From contig NZ_CP104003.1 in the NCBI RefSeq assembly GCF_025231485.1, positions 3,472,001-3,536,000 of the forward strand: 64,000 nucleotides of DNA, in the 5' to 3' direction. The notes beneath the pieces were generated by a model, which saw only the letters and a list, made by a program, of their open reading frames with translations, did not search any database and was not told the origin of the DNA. Positions 1-8,833 of the stretch are shown here, piece after piece. The position numbers and the translations under genes were made by a program. Numbering within the stretch: position 1 is the stretch's first letter; every line of letters begins with the position of its first letter. The DNA comes from Salinirubellus salinus (lineage in GTDB: Archaea; Halobacteriota; Halobacteria; Halobacteriales; Haloarculaceae).

Positions 1-43
1 GCCGACCCCACGGTTGACGGTCCTCGCCCACGCAGGCCGTGCC

Positions 44-805
44 ATGACCGTCCACTACGACCGGGAGGGGCCGGTGGCCGTCGTCACCGTCGACCGACCC
101 GAGCGACGCAACGCCATCGACCACGCCACGAGCGAGGCGCTCGGCGACGCCTTCGACCGCTTCGAGGACGAGGACGACGCCCACGTCGCCGTCCTCACCG
201 GGAGCGAGGGCACCTTCTCCGCCGGTGCCGACCTGAAGGCGATGGACCTCGAGGACACCCCCGACGGCTGGCTGGGGTTCACCCGCCGTCGGCTGGAGAA
301 GCCGACCATCGCGGCCGTCGAGGGCCACTGCGTCGCCGGCGGTATCGAGATGGCACTCTGGTGTGACATCCGCGTCGCGGCTCGCGGAGCCACGTTCGGC
401 TGTTTCGAACGCCGCTTCGGCGTCCCACTCGTCGACGGCGGCACGCAGCGACTCCCGCGTGTCGTGGGCCTCGGCCGGGCGCTCGACATGATCCTCACGG
501 GCCGTGCTGTGGACGCCGAGACGGCCGAGCGCTGGGGGCTGGCGACCCGACTGGTCGACGAGGGGGAGGCGCTCGACGCCGCCGTCGAACTCGGCGAGCG
601 ACTCGCCGAGTTCCCGCAGGAGACGATGCTCACCGACCGCGAGGCGGTCTACGACGGCGTCGGCACCCCGCTCCAGCAGGGACTCGGACTGGAGGGGTGG
701 TACGGCTCCCGAGCGCTCCAGACGGCGATGGAGGGCGCCGAGCGGTTCGCCGGTGGGGAGGGAAGAAGCGGCGAGGGTATCGAGGACGAGAACGGGGACG
801 ACTGA
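44..805 (+). CDS. Enoyl-CoA hydratase/isomerase family protein (crotonase fold)
   Basis: Probable cytoplasmic crotonase-superfamily enzyme of 253 aa, adding water to or isomerising an acyl-CoA. Visible family signs are the oxyanion-hole stretch FSAGADLKAM, then VAGGIEMAL carrying the first catalytic-type Glu, and FGCFERRFG followed by GGTQRL, where a second Glu falls at the usual place, so it looks catalytically complete. The ATG at 44 is preferred to a TTG at 14 because the crotonase N-terminal strand (VHYDREGPVAVVTV) begins right after it. Its substrate cannot be read from sequence; a link to the acyl-CoA ligase at 10279-11934 is an inference. The upstream region lies outside the window. 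Confidence 0.85.
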   Translation: MTVHYDREGPVAVVTVDRPERRNAIDHATSEALGDAFDRFEDEDDAHVAVLTGSEGTFSAGADLKAMDLEDTPDGWLGFTRRRLEKPTIAAVEGHCVAGGIEMALWCDIRVAARGATFGCFERRFGVPLVDGGTQRLPRVVGLGRALDMILTGRAVDAETAERWGLATRLVDEGEALDAAVELGERLAEFPQETMLTDREAVYDGVGTPLQQGLGLEGWYGSRALQTAMEGAERFAGGEGRSGEGIEDENGDD

Positions 806-809
806 CGGT

Positions 810-1673
810 CTACTGGCCCTTGCCGGCGCGGCCGGGTTCGGTCAGCGTGACGTCGTCGTAGTAGTACTGCTGGTCGACGCCGAAGTTGGGGCTGTTGAAG
901 ATGAACTCGAGGAACTGCGTGCTCGGCGCGAACACGTTGTAGTTCCGCTCGTCGGCGACGAGCTTGCCGTCGACGCGCCACTTCATGGCCGCGCCGTCGC
1001 TGGTCTGCTGGAGCTGTGCCTCGACGTCCACCCAGCCACCCTCCTCGGGGTCGATGCCGAGCTTCCGGGGGAGGCCGATGGACTCCCAGCGGGCGCCGGC
1101 GAAGTCACCGTTCTCGTCGGCCTCGTAGACGTAGACCCGGAATCCGGCCTCGCCGTCCTCGTTCGCGTCGCTGTCCTGGTACTCGAGGATGGGGTACGCG
1201 CTGATGCTGCCACCTTCGTTGCCGAGGACGGGCCACACGCCGGTCTGCTGGCCGACGCCGTCGCCCTCCCACGCGGGGTCGATGTAGAACCGGTACGAGA
1301 ACCGCGACCCGGTGCCGGTGTTCCAGTAACTGCCCCCGGCGTCCTGGTACTTCTTGCCCTGATAGCCGTAGAACCCGGAGGTCGGGCCGTCCTCGCTGAT
1401 GTCGATGCAGAGTCGGTCGTCCCCGTCGAACGATGCACGGGTGAACGCCACGGGGTCGTAGCCGAGACTCGGGTTGTATCGGTCGAGGACCCATCCTGCC
1501 GTGTTGGGACCGTTCCCGGCAACGTCGGCCGCCGTCGAGAAGTCGAGGTCGAACACCGCGTTCGGGCTCGCGCCTGGCCGTGCGCTCGCGGTGGCCGTGC
1601 CGAGGCCAGCGGCCACGAGCGTCGCGCCGCCCAGTCGGAGTGCCGTGCGTCGAGTGATATCGTCTGATACCAT
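810..1673 (-). CDS. Tat-exported protein, probable concanavalin-like beta-sandwich
   Basis: Secreted protein of 287 aa with a twin-arginine signal: RR at residues 8-9, a hydrophobic stretch to about residue 29 and an ASA-type cleavage site, so export in folded form is expected. The mature part is rich in Tyr, Trp, Gly and Asp and reads as beta-strands (for example SRFSYRFYIDP, KWRVDGKLV, YYYDDVTL), resembling jelly-roll glycan-binding or polysaccharide-lyase-like folds; this fold call is an inference and no catalytic motif was recognised. It converges on the crotonase gene with 4 bases between the stop codons. A glycan-related role outside the cell is possible. Confidence 0.7.
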   Translation of the reverse strand: MVSDDITRRTALRLGGATLVAAGLGTATASARPGASPNAVFDLDFSTAADVAGNGPNTAGWVLDRYNPSLGYDPVAFTRASFDGDDRLCIDISEDGPTSGFYGYQGKKYQDAGGSYWNTGTGSRFSYRFYIDPAWEGDGVGQQTGVWPVLGNEGGSISAYPILEYQDSDANEDGEAGFRVYVYEADENGDFAGARWESIGLPRKLGIDPEEGGWVDVEAQLQQTSDGAAMKWRVDGKLVADERNYNVFAPSTQFLEFIFNSPNFGVDQQYYYDDVTLTEPGRAGKGQ

Positions 1674-1808
1674 GCGGAGTACGGATATGTTGACCGTTAG
1701 TTATCACTTGCTTGGCCGACGCTAACCCCGTCCCGACTCGGAGACCGACAGCGCGGTACCCCGATACCGCCACCCGGATTCATACGCCCGCCACGCGACA
1801 CGGCACCT

Positions 1809-3017
1809 ATGGACGACCGCATCCCGGAGTTCCGGTTCCCCTACGACCCACCGACGGTCCGCTACGGCCGCGACGCGGTCGAGGACCTCGCGGCCGAACT
1901 GGCTGCCATCGACGTCGAGCGTGCCCTCGTCGTCGCCGGTGAGACGACCGGGACGAGCGACGCCGTCGGCGGCCGCGTCGAGGCGGGGCTCGGGGACCGA
2001 CTGGTCGAGACGTTCGCCGAGACGACGACGGACAAGCGCATCGCGACGGCCCACGAGGTGGCCGAACTCGCCGACGACCTCGACGCCGACGCCCTCGTCG
2101 CGGTCGGCGGTGGCTCCTCGCTGGACGTCGCGAAGGTCGCGGCCACGCTCCGCGAGACGGGCCAGTCGCTCGACGAGGCGCGGGCCGCGCTCCGCGAGGG
2201 TGGGCTGGCACTCCCGCAGGAGGCGACGCCGACGCCCATCGTGGCCGTCCCGACGACGCTCGCGGGCGCGGAACTCTCGGTCGTCGCCGGTATCACCGAC
2301 GCGCCCGACAGCGAGGGCGACCTCGTCGTCCGCGGGGGCGTGTTCGACCCGCGGCTGATGCCCGCGGCCGTCGTCTACGACCCGTCGCTGTTCGAGACCA
2401 CCCCGCACGGCGTCCTCTGTGCGTCGGCGATGAACGGCTTCGACAAGGGGCTGGAGACGGTGTACGCCCGGAACGCCACGCCGGTCACGGACGCGACGGC
2501 GATGCGTGGGCTCTCGCTGCTGCGGCGGGGGCTCCCCGAACTCGGTGCGGGCGAGTGGGACGCGGACACCCTCTACGACTGCATCGTCGGGACGATGCTC
2601 GTCCAGTACGGCTGTTCGCGCTCCGACGGGACCACGCTCTCGGTGATCCACGCCTACGGCCACGGGGTCGCCCGCGGGTTCGCCGTCCAGCAAGGTGGCG
2701 CTCACGCCATCGTCCTGCCGGACGCGCTGGAACACCTGTTCGGCGAGGTGGACGCCCGGCGCGACCTGCTGGCCGAGGCGTTCGACGTGGCGGCCGACTC
2801 CCCCGAGGCGACGGCCGAGGGGGTCGTCGAGGCCGTGACGGAGGTCCGGGACGCGCTCGGCCTCCCCACCCGCCTGCGCGACGTCGAGGACATGGACGAG
2901 TCGGACCTCCCGAAGATCGCCGACGTGGTCGTCGAGGACGGGTTCATGCGCAACCGACCCGAGGGGTACGACCCGACGGCCGAGGACGTCCTCGGGGTGC
3001 TGGAGCGGGCGTGGTGA
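1809..3017 (+). CDS. Iron-containing alcohol dehydrogenase family protein
   Basis: Cytoplasmic NAD(P)-dependent dehydrogenase of 402 aa, the usual length for the iron-type (group III) alcohol dehydrogenase family. Residues about 97-107 hold the nucleotide-binding GGGSSLDVAK motif; the C-terminal helical half has the metal-binding region with GFDKGLE and the histidines in VIHAYGHGVARGF and GGAHAIVLP. The ATG at 1809 follows a weak AT-rich box around 1782. It is divergent from the Tat-exported protein. The substrate is unknown: simple alcohols, aldehydes or hydroxy acids are all known for the family. Confidence 0.85.
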   Translation: MDDRIPEFRFPYDPPTVRYGRDAVEDLAAELAAIDVERALVVAGETTGTSDAVGGRVEAGLGDRLVETFAETTTDKRIATAHEVAELADDLDADALVAVGGGSSLDVAKVAATLRETGQSLDEARAALREGGLALPQEATPTPIVAVPTTLAGAELSVVAGITDAPDSEGDLVVRGGVFDPRLMPAAVVYDPSLFETTPHGVLCASAMNGFDKGLETVYARNATPVTDATAMRGLSLLRRGLPELGAGEWDADTLYDCIVGTMLVQYGCSRSDGTTLSVIHAYGHGVARGFAVQQGGAHAIVLPDALEHLFGEVDARRDLLAEAFDVAADSPEATAEGVVEAVTEVRDALGLPTRLRDVEDMDESDLPKIADVVVEDGFMRNRPEGYDPTAEDVLGVLERAW

Positions 3018-3121
3018 GCACGGCGGCGACCGAACGGCTTCAATCGCCCGGCGAATGACGCCCTGCGCGAAAGTCTTTTGCTGTGTCACACGAAACGTGC
3101 CGGCCACGCAGGGGCAGGACC

Positions 3122-3838
3122 ATGCTAGAACTCACCCTCGACATGGAGCAGTACGACTGCCCGTTCATCGACACGACGGAGGCGACGGACGTCTCGTTCG
3201 CGGCGGTCCACTGGGAGTTCGACAGCGCCCGGCACGAACTGGAGACGCGGATGCTGGTCGAGGGGGCCGACCGGGGGGCGCTGGAGAACGGGCTGGGGGC
3301 GCTCGCCGACCACGAGAACATGCGCGAGTGCACGCTGCTCTCGAAACAGGGCGAGGCGGCACAGATACGGACCACCATCGACGAGACGGACGCGATGGGG
3401 ACCATCCGCGCCAACGAGGGGTACATCACCGGTCCGTTCCACATCCGCGAGGGAGCGGAGCTCTGGCACGTCGGCTTCGACCGGGAGGCCACCGCCGACG
3501 AGACGCTGGAGGCGCTCGACCGGGCCAACGAGTTCGACGTGGTCGAGCGCGAGCGCGTCTCGCCGCACTCCGTCACCGGGTTCGTCCAGAACGTCGGTGC
3601 GGCGATGACGCTCGTCGAGGGGTGTCGCGACCTCTCACCCACCGAGCGCCGCACGCTCGAGGCCGCCGTCGACCGGGGCTACTTCGAGTCACCGCGCGGG
3701 GCGTCGCTCGGTGACCTCGCCGACGAGTTCGGCGTCTCGAAGACCGCCGTCTCGAAGAACCTCCGCCGGGCCGAGGGGAAGGCGATGGGTCGGGTGAGCG
3801 AGGCGCTCTCGGAGATGGACGAGGACGAGTCGGCCTGA
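3122..3838 (+). CDS. Bacterio-opsin activator-type HTH transcriptional regulator
   Basis: Haloarchaeal DNA-binding regulator of 238 aa. The N-terminal two thirds (MLELTLDMEQYDCPF onward) is the ligand or interaction domain typical of this family; the C-terminal 60 residues form the HTH_10 domain, starting LSPTERRTLEAAVDRGYFESP and ending with the recognition helix in GVSKTAVSKNLRRAE. An in-frame upstream start at 3083 would add 13 basic residues that are not family-like, so 3122 was chosen. Neighbours are an alcohol dehydrogenase and an acetyltransferase in the same direction. Its target genes are unknown. A second member lies at 45786-46448. Confidence 0.85.
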   Translation: MLELTLDMEQYDCPFIDTTEATDVSFAAVHWEFDSARHELETRMLVEGADRGALENGLGALADHENMRECTLLSKQGEAAQIRTTIDETDAMGTIRANEGYITGPFHIREGAELWHVGFDREATADETLEALDRANEFDVVERERVSPHSVTGFVQNVGAAMTLVEGCRDLSPTERRTLEAAVDRGYFESPRGASLGDLADEFGVSKTAVSKNLRRAEGKAMGRVSEALSEMDEDESA

Positions 3839-3853
3839 CACGGCCCCACGAGG

Positions 3854-3859
3854 CTTATC
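3854..3859 (+). promoter_or_regulatory. Candidate TATA box of the AAC(3)-like gene
   Basis: CTTATC lies 29 bases before the ATG at 3883, the spacing seen for leaderless haloarchaeal transcripts. Confidence 0.5.
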
Positions 3860-3882
3860 CCTCGCCGCTGGCACGACGGCAC

Positions 3883-4716
3883 ATGAGCGACAGCGACGAG
3901 ACGGGCTCCGACGGGGTCCTCCCGGTCGAGCGTTCGTCCGAACCGATCACGGTCGAGTCGATGGCCGCGGCCCTCCGTGCCCTCGGCGTCGAGTCGGACG
4001 ACTGCCTGCTGGTCCACGCCTCGCTCTCCTCGCTGGGGTGGGTCAACGGCGCCGCCCCGGCCGTCGTCGACGCCCTCCAGCGGATTCTCACCGACGGGAC
4101 GCTCGTGATGCCGACCCACTCGCCCGACGTCTCGAACCCGGAGTGGTGGGAGAACCCACCCGTCCCCGAGGACTGGTACGCGACGGTGCGCGAGACGATG
4201 CCCGCCTACCGGCCCGCGGTGACTCCGACGCGCGGGATGGGGGCCGTCGCCGAGTGTTTCCGCTCGTACCCCGGCGTCGAGCGGAGCGCCCACCCGATGC
4301 ACTCGTTCGCGGCGTGGGGGACCGACAGCGCGTTCGTCACGGAGAGGCACCCCCTCGACGACTCGCTCGGTGACGACTCGCCGCTCGCACGGGTGTACGA
4401 CCGCGACGGACGGGTGCTGTTCCTCGGCACCACGCACGCGACGAACACGTCGCTCCACCTCGCGGAGTACCGCGCCGACCTCGGCCTCGAGCGCGAGTCG
4501 AAGGGGAGCGCCGTCGTCCGCGACGGCGAGCGCGAGTGGGTCACGTTCGAGGACCTCGCCATCGACGACGAGGACTTCCCCGAGTGCGGTGCGGCGTTCG
4601 AAGCGGCCCACCCCGAGGCCGTCTCGCGCGGCGAGGTGGGGGTCGCCGAGTGTGCGTTGCTGGACCAGCGACCGATGGTCGACGTCGCCGTCGAGTGGTT
4701 CGAGGCGAACCGCTAA
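3883..4716 (+). CDS. Aminoglycoside N(3)-acetyltransferase family protein
   Basis: Acetyl-CoA-dependent acetyltransferase of 277 aa, close to the normal AAC(3) length. Family signs: VHASLSSLGWVNG near residues 45-57, GTLVMPTHSPD, the PMHSFAAWG stretch with the conserved His, and GTTHATNTSLHLAEY. Known members acetylate aminoglycosides, but many archaeal and environmental homologues have no shown link to resistance, so the physiological acceptor is open. It has its own promoter-like box and is followed by the gene-free stretch before the Liv transporter. Confidence 0.85.
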   Translation: MSDSDETGSDGVLPVERSSEPITVESMAAALRALGVESDDCLLVHASLSSLGWVNGAAPAVVDALQRILTDGTLVMPTHSPDVSNPEWWENPPVPEDWYATVRETMPAYRPAVTPTRGMGAVAECFRSYPGVERSAHPMHSFAAWGTDSAFVTERHPLDDSLGDDSPLARVYDRDGRVLFLGTTHATNTSLHLAEYRADLGLERESKGSAVVRDGEREWVTFEDLAIDDEDFPECGAAFEAAHPEAVSRGEVGVAECALLDQRPMVDVAVEWFEANR

Positions 4717-4773
4717 CCGGGCGGGAGACCCGTCTCGACGACCGGTTCTGGTGGACCGGCTCGTGAGCGTCTC

Positions 4774-4796
4774 GTCGGTTCACATGTCAACCCGAC
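4774..4796. promoter_or_regulatory. Palindromic candidate operator upstream of the Liv operon
   Basis: An imperfect palindrome with arms GTCGGTT (4774-4780) and AACCCGAC (4789-4796) around CACATGTC lies about 40 bases before the ATG of the binding-protein gene at 4834. Position between possible promoter elements and start codon suggests a repressor site; no matching regulator was identified. Confidence 0.35.
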
Positions 4797-4833
4797 GTGT
4801 TAGCGTGGTGTGACAGTACTCCTCTAGCGTGTC

Positions 4834-6258
4834 ATGGAACGAAATCACATCTCGCGGCGACGGTTCGTCGCCGCGGCTGGTGCGGCCGGCATCGCCGGCC
4901 TCGCGGGCTGTTCGAGTGGCGACGGCACGCCGACCCCGACCGAGGAACCGACGGACACCCCCGGCGGCGGGGGTGGTGGCGGGAGCACCGACACCGCGAC
5001 GGGGACGCCACAGCCGGTCTCTGGAACCGTGAGGATCGGCGTCCTCCAGCCGGTGTCGGGGAGCCTGCAGTACTACGGCCAGCAGTCGCTCTGGGGGCTG
5101 TTCCAGGGGTTCAACTACAAGAGCGAGAGCGAGTTCGCCCCGCCGGCCGAGACGGGGACCCAGACGGTCAGCGTCGGCGACGTGGACTACGAACTCGTCG
5201 TCCGGGACACACAGCTCTCGGCCGACGAGGCGCAGACCATCGCGACGAACTTCGTCCAGCAGGAGGACGTCGACGTCATCGTCGGCTGCAGCTCCTCTGC
5301 GGCGGCCAACCGCGTCATCCAGACCGTCTCGACGCAGGTCGACATCCCGACGCTCATCGGGCCGGCGGCGTCGGCCGACATCACCGCGAATGCCGAGACG
5401 TGTGCGCCGAACGTGTTCCGCGCCAGCGAGAACACCGCGATGGACGCCCGCTCGGGCGGCACATACGTCGCGCAGAACTCGGACGTCTCGTCGGTGTACC
5501 TGTTCGGCGCGGACTACTCGTTCGGCCGTGCGGTGGTCAACAACTACCGCTCGGTACTCGAGTCGCAGGGCGTGGAGATCGTCGGCGAGCAGTTCCTCCC
5601 GCGGGGCTACTCCGAGTGGGAGGGCCTGCTCGACAACGCCGAGAGCGCGGGGGCTGGGGGGATCGTCGCCGGATTCACGGTCCAGACGCTCCCGCAACTG
5701 TTCACCACGTTCCTGAACGGCGACTACTCGTTCAAGGTGTTCGGCGGCTTCGCCACACAGGTGACGACCGGCATCGTCGGGCAGACCCTGCAGAACGAGC
5801 TGGGGACGCCGCTGACCGAGGAGAAACTGCAGAACGCGAATCTCGGGCCGTTCACCTCGCGCTACCACTGGAACCAGTACGACAACGACATCAACAGCGC
5901 GTTCGTCGACAGCTACACCTCGGCGTACGGCATCGTCCCGGACCTGTTCAGCTCCGGGCTGTTCACGACCGCCTCGGCGCTCGTGCAGGCCGTCGAGTCA
6001 GCCGGCTCTACCGAGGGTGCAGACCTCGTCTCCGCGCTGCAGGGGATGACCGTCACGGACACCCCGAAGGGTGAGGGCGCCTACACGTTCCAGGAGTACA
6101 ACAACCAGGCGCGCTCGGAGATGACCATCGCGGGTGTCGCGCCCAACGACGAGGACAACTGGGACGCGGCAATCAAGCCCGGCGAGGCCGTCGAGCGCAT
6201 CCCGGCCGACCAGACGACCATCCCCGCGGACTCCTCGGAGATGGGGTGCTCGCTGTAG
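4834..6258 (+). CDS. livK: Liv-type ABC transporter substrate-binding lipoprotein
   Basis: Extracellular solute-binding lipoprotein of 474 aa, first gene of a five-gene importer. The N-terminus has a twin-arginine stretch (SRRRF, residues 7-11) and a lipobox LAGC with Cys26, followed by a Thr/Pro/Gly linker to about residue 65, the standard haloarchaeal anchor. The mature part is a type I periplasmic binding fold as in LivJ/LivK: VRIGVLQPVSGSLQYYG, then VDVIVGCSSSAAANRV and SVYLFGADYSFGR. The gene ends 3 bases before the ATPase gene. The ligand may be a branched amino acid, amide, urea or carboxylate; sequence alone does not decide. Confidence 0.85.
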   Translation: MERNHISRRRFVAAAGAAGIAGLAGCSSGDGTPTPTEEPTDTPGGGGGGGSTDTATGTPQPVSGTVRIGVLQPVSGSLQYYGQQSLWGLFQGFNYKSESEFAPPAETGTQTVSVGDVDYELVVRDTQLSADEAQTIATNFVQQEDVDVIVGCSSSAAANRVIQTVSTQVDIPTLIGPAASADITANAETCAPNVFRASENTAMDARSGGTYVAQNSDVSSVYLFGADYSFGRAVVNNYRSVLESQGVEIVGEQFLPRGYSEWEGLLDNAESAGAGGIVAGFTVQTLPQLFTTFLNGDYSFKVFGGFATQVTTGIVGQTLQNELGTPLTEEKLQNANLGPFTSRYHWNQYDNDINSAFVDSYTSAYGIVPDLFSSGLFTTASALVQAVESAGSTEGADLVSALQGMTVTDTPKGEGAYTFQEYNNQARSEMTIAGVAPNDEDNWDAAIKPGEAVERIPADQTTIPADSSEMGCSL

Positions 6259-6261
6259 GCG

Positions 6262-7071
6262 ATGTCGTTGCTCCGCACGGCCGGGCTGACCAAGCGGTTC
6301 GGTGGGCTGACCGCCGTCGACAGCGTCGACTTCGAGCTGGACGAGGAGCTCACGTCGCTCATCGGGCCGAACGGGGCCGGCAAGACGACGTTCTTCGACC
6401 TGCTGACCGGCGTGCTCGAGCCCACGGAGGGGACCATCGAGCTCCGGGCGGGAGACGAGTGGCGCGACGTGACCGAGGCCGCCCCCCACGGGACGGCCCG
6501 GCTGGGCGTCCACCGCTCGTACCAGGTGACGAACCTGTTCCCCACCTCGACGGTGCTGGAGAACGTCCGCGTGGCCGCGCAGGCCCACGGCGAGGACTCG
6601 ATGCGCGCGTGGCGCAACGTCAACGCGTTCACCGACTACGCCGAGGAGGCCCACCGCATCCTCGAACGGGTCGGGCTGGACGGCGAGGCCCACACCGTCG
6701 CCGAGACGCTCAGCCACGGCGCGAAACGGCAACTGGAGGTCGGCATCGCGCTCGCCGGCGACCCGGACGTCCTCCTGCTGGACGAACCGAACGCCGGCGT
6801 CTCCAGCGAGTCGGTCGGTGACATCATCGACCTCATCGAGGACGTGGCCGACGACCACGCGGTCCTGCTCGTCGAGCACAACATGGACATCGTGATGAAC
6901 GTCTCCGACCACATCGTCGTCCTCGACCGGGGGAGCGTCATCGCCGACGGGCCGCCGAGCGAGGTTCGGGGCGACCCGACCGTGCAGGAGGCGTACCTCG
7001 GTGGCTACGAGCCGGGGACGGCCGGTCGGTCCGGATCGGACACCGGCTCGGAGGAGGGGAGCGTCGCATGA
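6262..7071 (+). CDS. livG: Liv-type ABC transporter ATP-binding protein (LivG-like)
   Basis: Cytoplasmic ATPase subunit of 269 aa. Walker A is GPNGAGKTT near residues 34-42, the signature is LSHGAKRQLEVG (the LivG-type departure from LSGGQ), and Walker B is VLLLDEPNAGV; the switch His is in LLVEHNMDIV. The stop codon overlaps the next start by 4 bases (7068-7071), so translation is probably coupled to the second ATPase. It pairs with the 7068-7811 product as the energy module for the permeases at 7808 and 8830. Confidence 0.9.
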   Translation: MSLLRTAGLTKRFGGLTAVDSVDFELDEELTSLIGPNGAGKTTFFDLLTGVLEPTEGTIELRAGDEWRDVTEAAPHGTARLGVHRSYQVTNLFPTSTVLENVRVAAQAHGEDSMRAWRNVNAFTDYAEEAHRILERVGLDGEAHTVAETLSHGAKRQLEVGIALAGDPDVLLLDEPNAGVSSESVGDIIDLIEDVADDHAVLLVEHNMDIVMNVSDHIVVLDRGSVIADGPPSEVRGDPTVQEAYLGGYEPGTAGRSGSDTGSEEGSVA

Positions 7072-7811
7072 GCAGTCGGTCGGACACGGGCACGGCGGTG
7101 GACGCCGCTACCGACCCCCTCCTCACCGTCGAGGACGTCCACACCTACTACGGCGAGAGCCACATCCTCGAGGGCGTCTCGCTCGCCGTCGAGGAGGGCG
7201 AGACGGTCGCGCTCATCGGCCGGAACGGCGTCGGCAAGACGACGACGCTCCGCTCCGTGCTCCAGTTGACGCCGCCTCGTCGCGGCTCCATCCGCTACCG
7301 CGGCGAGGAACTGGTCGGTCTCCGGACTCACGAGGTGGCCTCGCGCGGCGTCGGCTGGATCCCCGAGGAACGCCGGATGTTCGCCGAACTCACCGTCACC
7401 GAGAACATCCGTATCGCGGTGCCGAAGGGCGGTGACGTGGAGGCGGCCATCGACCGGGCGTTCGAGACGTTCCCGGCGCTGGACGAGCGAAGCAGCGCGA
7501 AAGCCGGGGCGCTCTCGGGCGGCCAGCAGCAGATGCTCGCCATCGCTCGCGGGCTCGTCGGCGACAACGAGTTCCTGCTGGTCGACGAACCGAGCGAGGG
7601 ACTGGCCCCGCAGATCGTGGCCGACGTGGCCGACGCCATCGCCGCGGCCGCCGAGGAGGCGACCATCCTGCTCGTCGAGCAGAACCTGCCGCTGGCGATG
7701 GACCTCGCGGACCGCTTCTACCTGCTCGACAACGGGCAGGTCGTCAAGGAGGGCTCCACCGAGGGTGTGAGCCCGGACGACGAGGAACTCCGGAGGTACC
7801 TCTCGGCATGA
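7068..7811 (+). CDS. livF: Liv-type ABC transporter ATP-binding protein (LivF-like)
   Basis: Second ATPase subunit, 247 aa. Walker A GRNGVGKTT, LivF-typical GWIPEERRMFAELTVTENI, signature LSGGQQQMLAIARGL, Walker B LLVDEPSEGLAP and switch His replaced by Gln in LLVEQNLPLAM, as is usual for LivF. The N-terminal 16 residues are a disordered Ser/Thr/Asp stretch before the ABC core. It overlaps both neighbours by 4 bases, showing one transcription unit with the other transporter genes. Confidence 0.9.
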   Translation: MSSRSDTGTAVDAATDPLLTVEDVHTYYGESHILEGVSLAVEEGETVALIGRNGVGKTTTLRSVLQLTPPRRGSIRYRGEELVGLRTHEVASRGVGWIPEERRMFAELTVTENIRIAVPKGGDVEAAIDRAFETFPALDERSSAKAGALSGGQQQMLAIARGLVGDNEFLLVDEPSEGLAPQIVADVADAIAAAAEEATILLVEQNLPLAMDLADRFYLLDNGQVVKEGSTEGVSPDDEELRRYLSA

Positions 7812-8833
7812 CGGGCCTCGGCATCGACCTCGTCGTCGCCCAGTCGCTCGTCGACGGCCTCGGGCAGTTCCTCCGCCCCTCGACGCTGTTCTCGGTGCTT
7901 GTCGACGGGCTGGCGAAGTCGGCGCTGTTCCTGATGATCGCCACGGGACTGACCCTCATCTTCGGGCTGATGGGCGTGCTGAACTTCGCGCACGGCTCGC
8001 TGACGATGATCGGTGCGTACCTCGGCGGCCTCATCATGGTGCTGACCGTCTCGCAGGGGACGCCGAACGGGACGCGGCTGGCGGTGTTCTTCGTCGGTCT
8101 GTTCGTCGTCTTCGGCGTGCTGGCGGCGCTCGGTGGCGTCATCGAGGTCGGGCTCATCCGGCCGCTGTACGACCGCCCACCGATCTACCAGATACTGCTC
8201 ACCTTCGGCGTGACGCTGGTGCTGGACGAACTGGTCCGCATCGTCACGCTGTTCTACGACATCCAGCCCGTGGCCGACTGGCAGGCCGCGCTCGGCACCA
8301 AGCCGACGTGGTTCACCGACCCGGTTGATCTGGGGCTGGCCTCCGTCCGGGGGCTGGCGCTGTTCGAGATCCTGTTCGGCGTCGCCACCGTCGTCGCGGT
8401 CTGGGCGTTCCTGAACCGGACCCGGTACGGCCTCGTCGTCCGGGCCGGCAGCGAGGACAGCGAGATGACCGAGGCGCTCGGTATCGACGTCCGGCGGGTG
8501 TTCACCGTCGTGTTCGCGCTCGGGGCCGGCATCGCGGGCGTCGCGGGGATGCTCCTGATGTGGGACAAGAACTGGGGCGCGAGCGTGCCGCTCGCGGCGG
8601 AGACGCTGCTGCCGGCGTTCGTCGTCGTCATCGTCGGCGGACTCGGCACCTTCCGCGGGACGGTGTACGCCGCGCTCATCGTCGGGCTCGCCGACGCCGT
8701 GACGACGTGGTGGTTCATCAACGTCGTCGACCTGACGTTCCTGCCCGAAGTCGTGGTGTTCGCCATCCTCGTGCTGGTGCTCGTGGTGAAACCGCGCGGG
8801 CTGTTCGGGTTAGCGGAGGTGGGCGGGCATTGA
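7808..8833 (+). CDS. livH: Liv-type ABC transporter permease (LivH-like)
   Basis: Integral membrane permease of 341 aa with about eight hydrophobic segments. The LivH hallmark TLIFGLMGVLNFAHGSLTMIGAY appears as GLTLIFGLMGVLNFAHG near residues 45-61, and the later EAA-like loop GSEDSEMTEALGIDV precedes the final helices. It overlaps the LivF-like gene by 4 bases and its TGA overlaps the TTG start of the next permease. With the LivM-like protein it forms the heterodimeric membrane channel. Confidence 0.9.
   Translation: MTGLGIDLVVAQSLVDGLGQFLRPSTLFSVLVDGLAKSALFLMIATGLTLIFGLMGVLNFAHGSLTMIGAYLGGLIMVLTVSQGTPNGTRLAVFFVGLFVVFGVLAALGGVIEVGLIRPLYDRPPIYQILLTFGVTLVLDELVRIVTLFYDIQPVADWQAALGTKPTWFTDPVDLGLASVRGLALFEILFGVATVVAVWAFLNRTRYGLVVRAGSEDSEMTEALGIDVRRVFTVVFALGAGIAGVAGMLLMWDKNWGASVPLAAETLLPAFVVVIVGGLGTFRGTVYAALIVGLADAVTTWWFINVVDLTFLPEVVVFAILVLVLVVKPRGLFGLAEVGGH

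Noticed and set aside
3883-4716. Drug-resistance gene call for the AAC(3)-like protein
   Set aside because: The family is clear but no mobile context or evidence of aminoglycoside action exists, and archaeal ribosomes are often insensitive.
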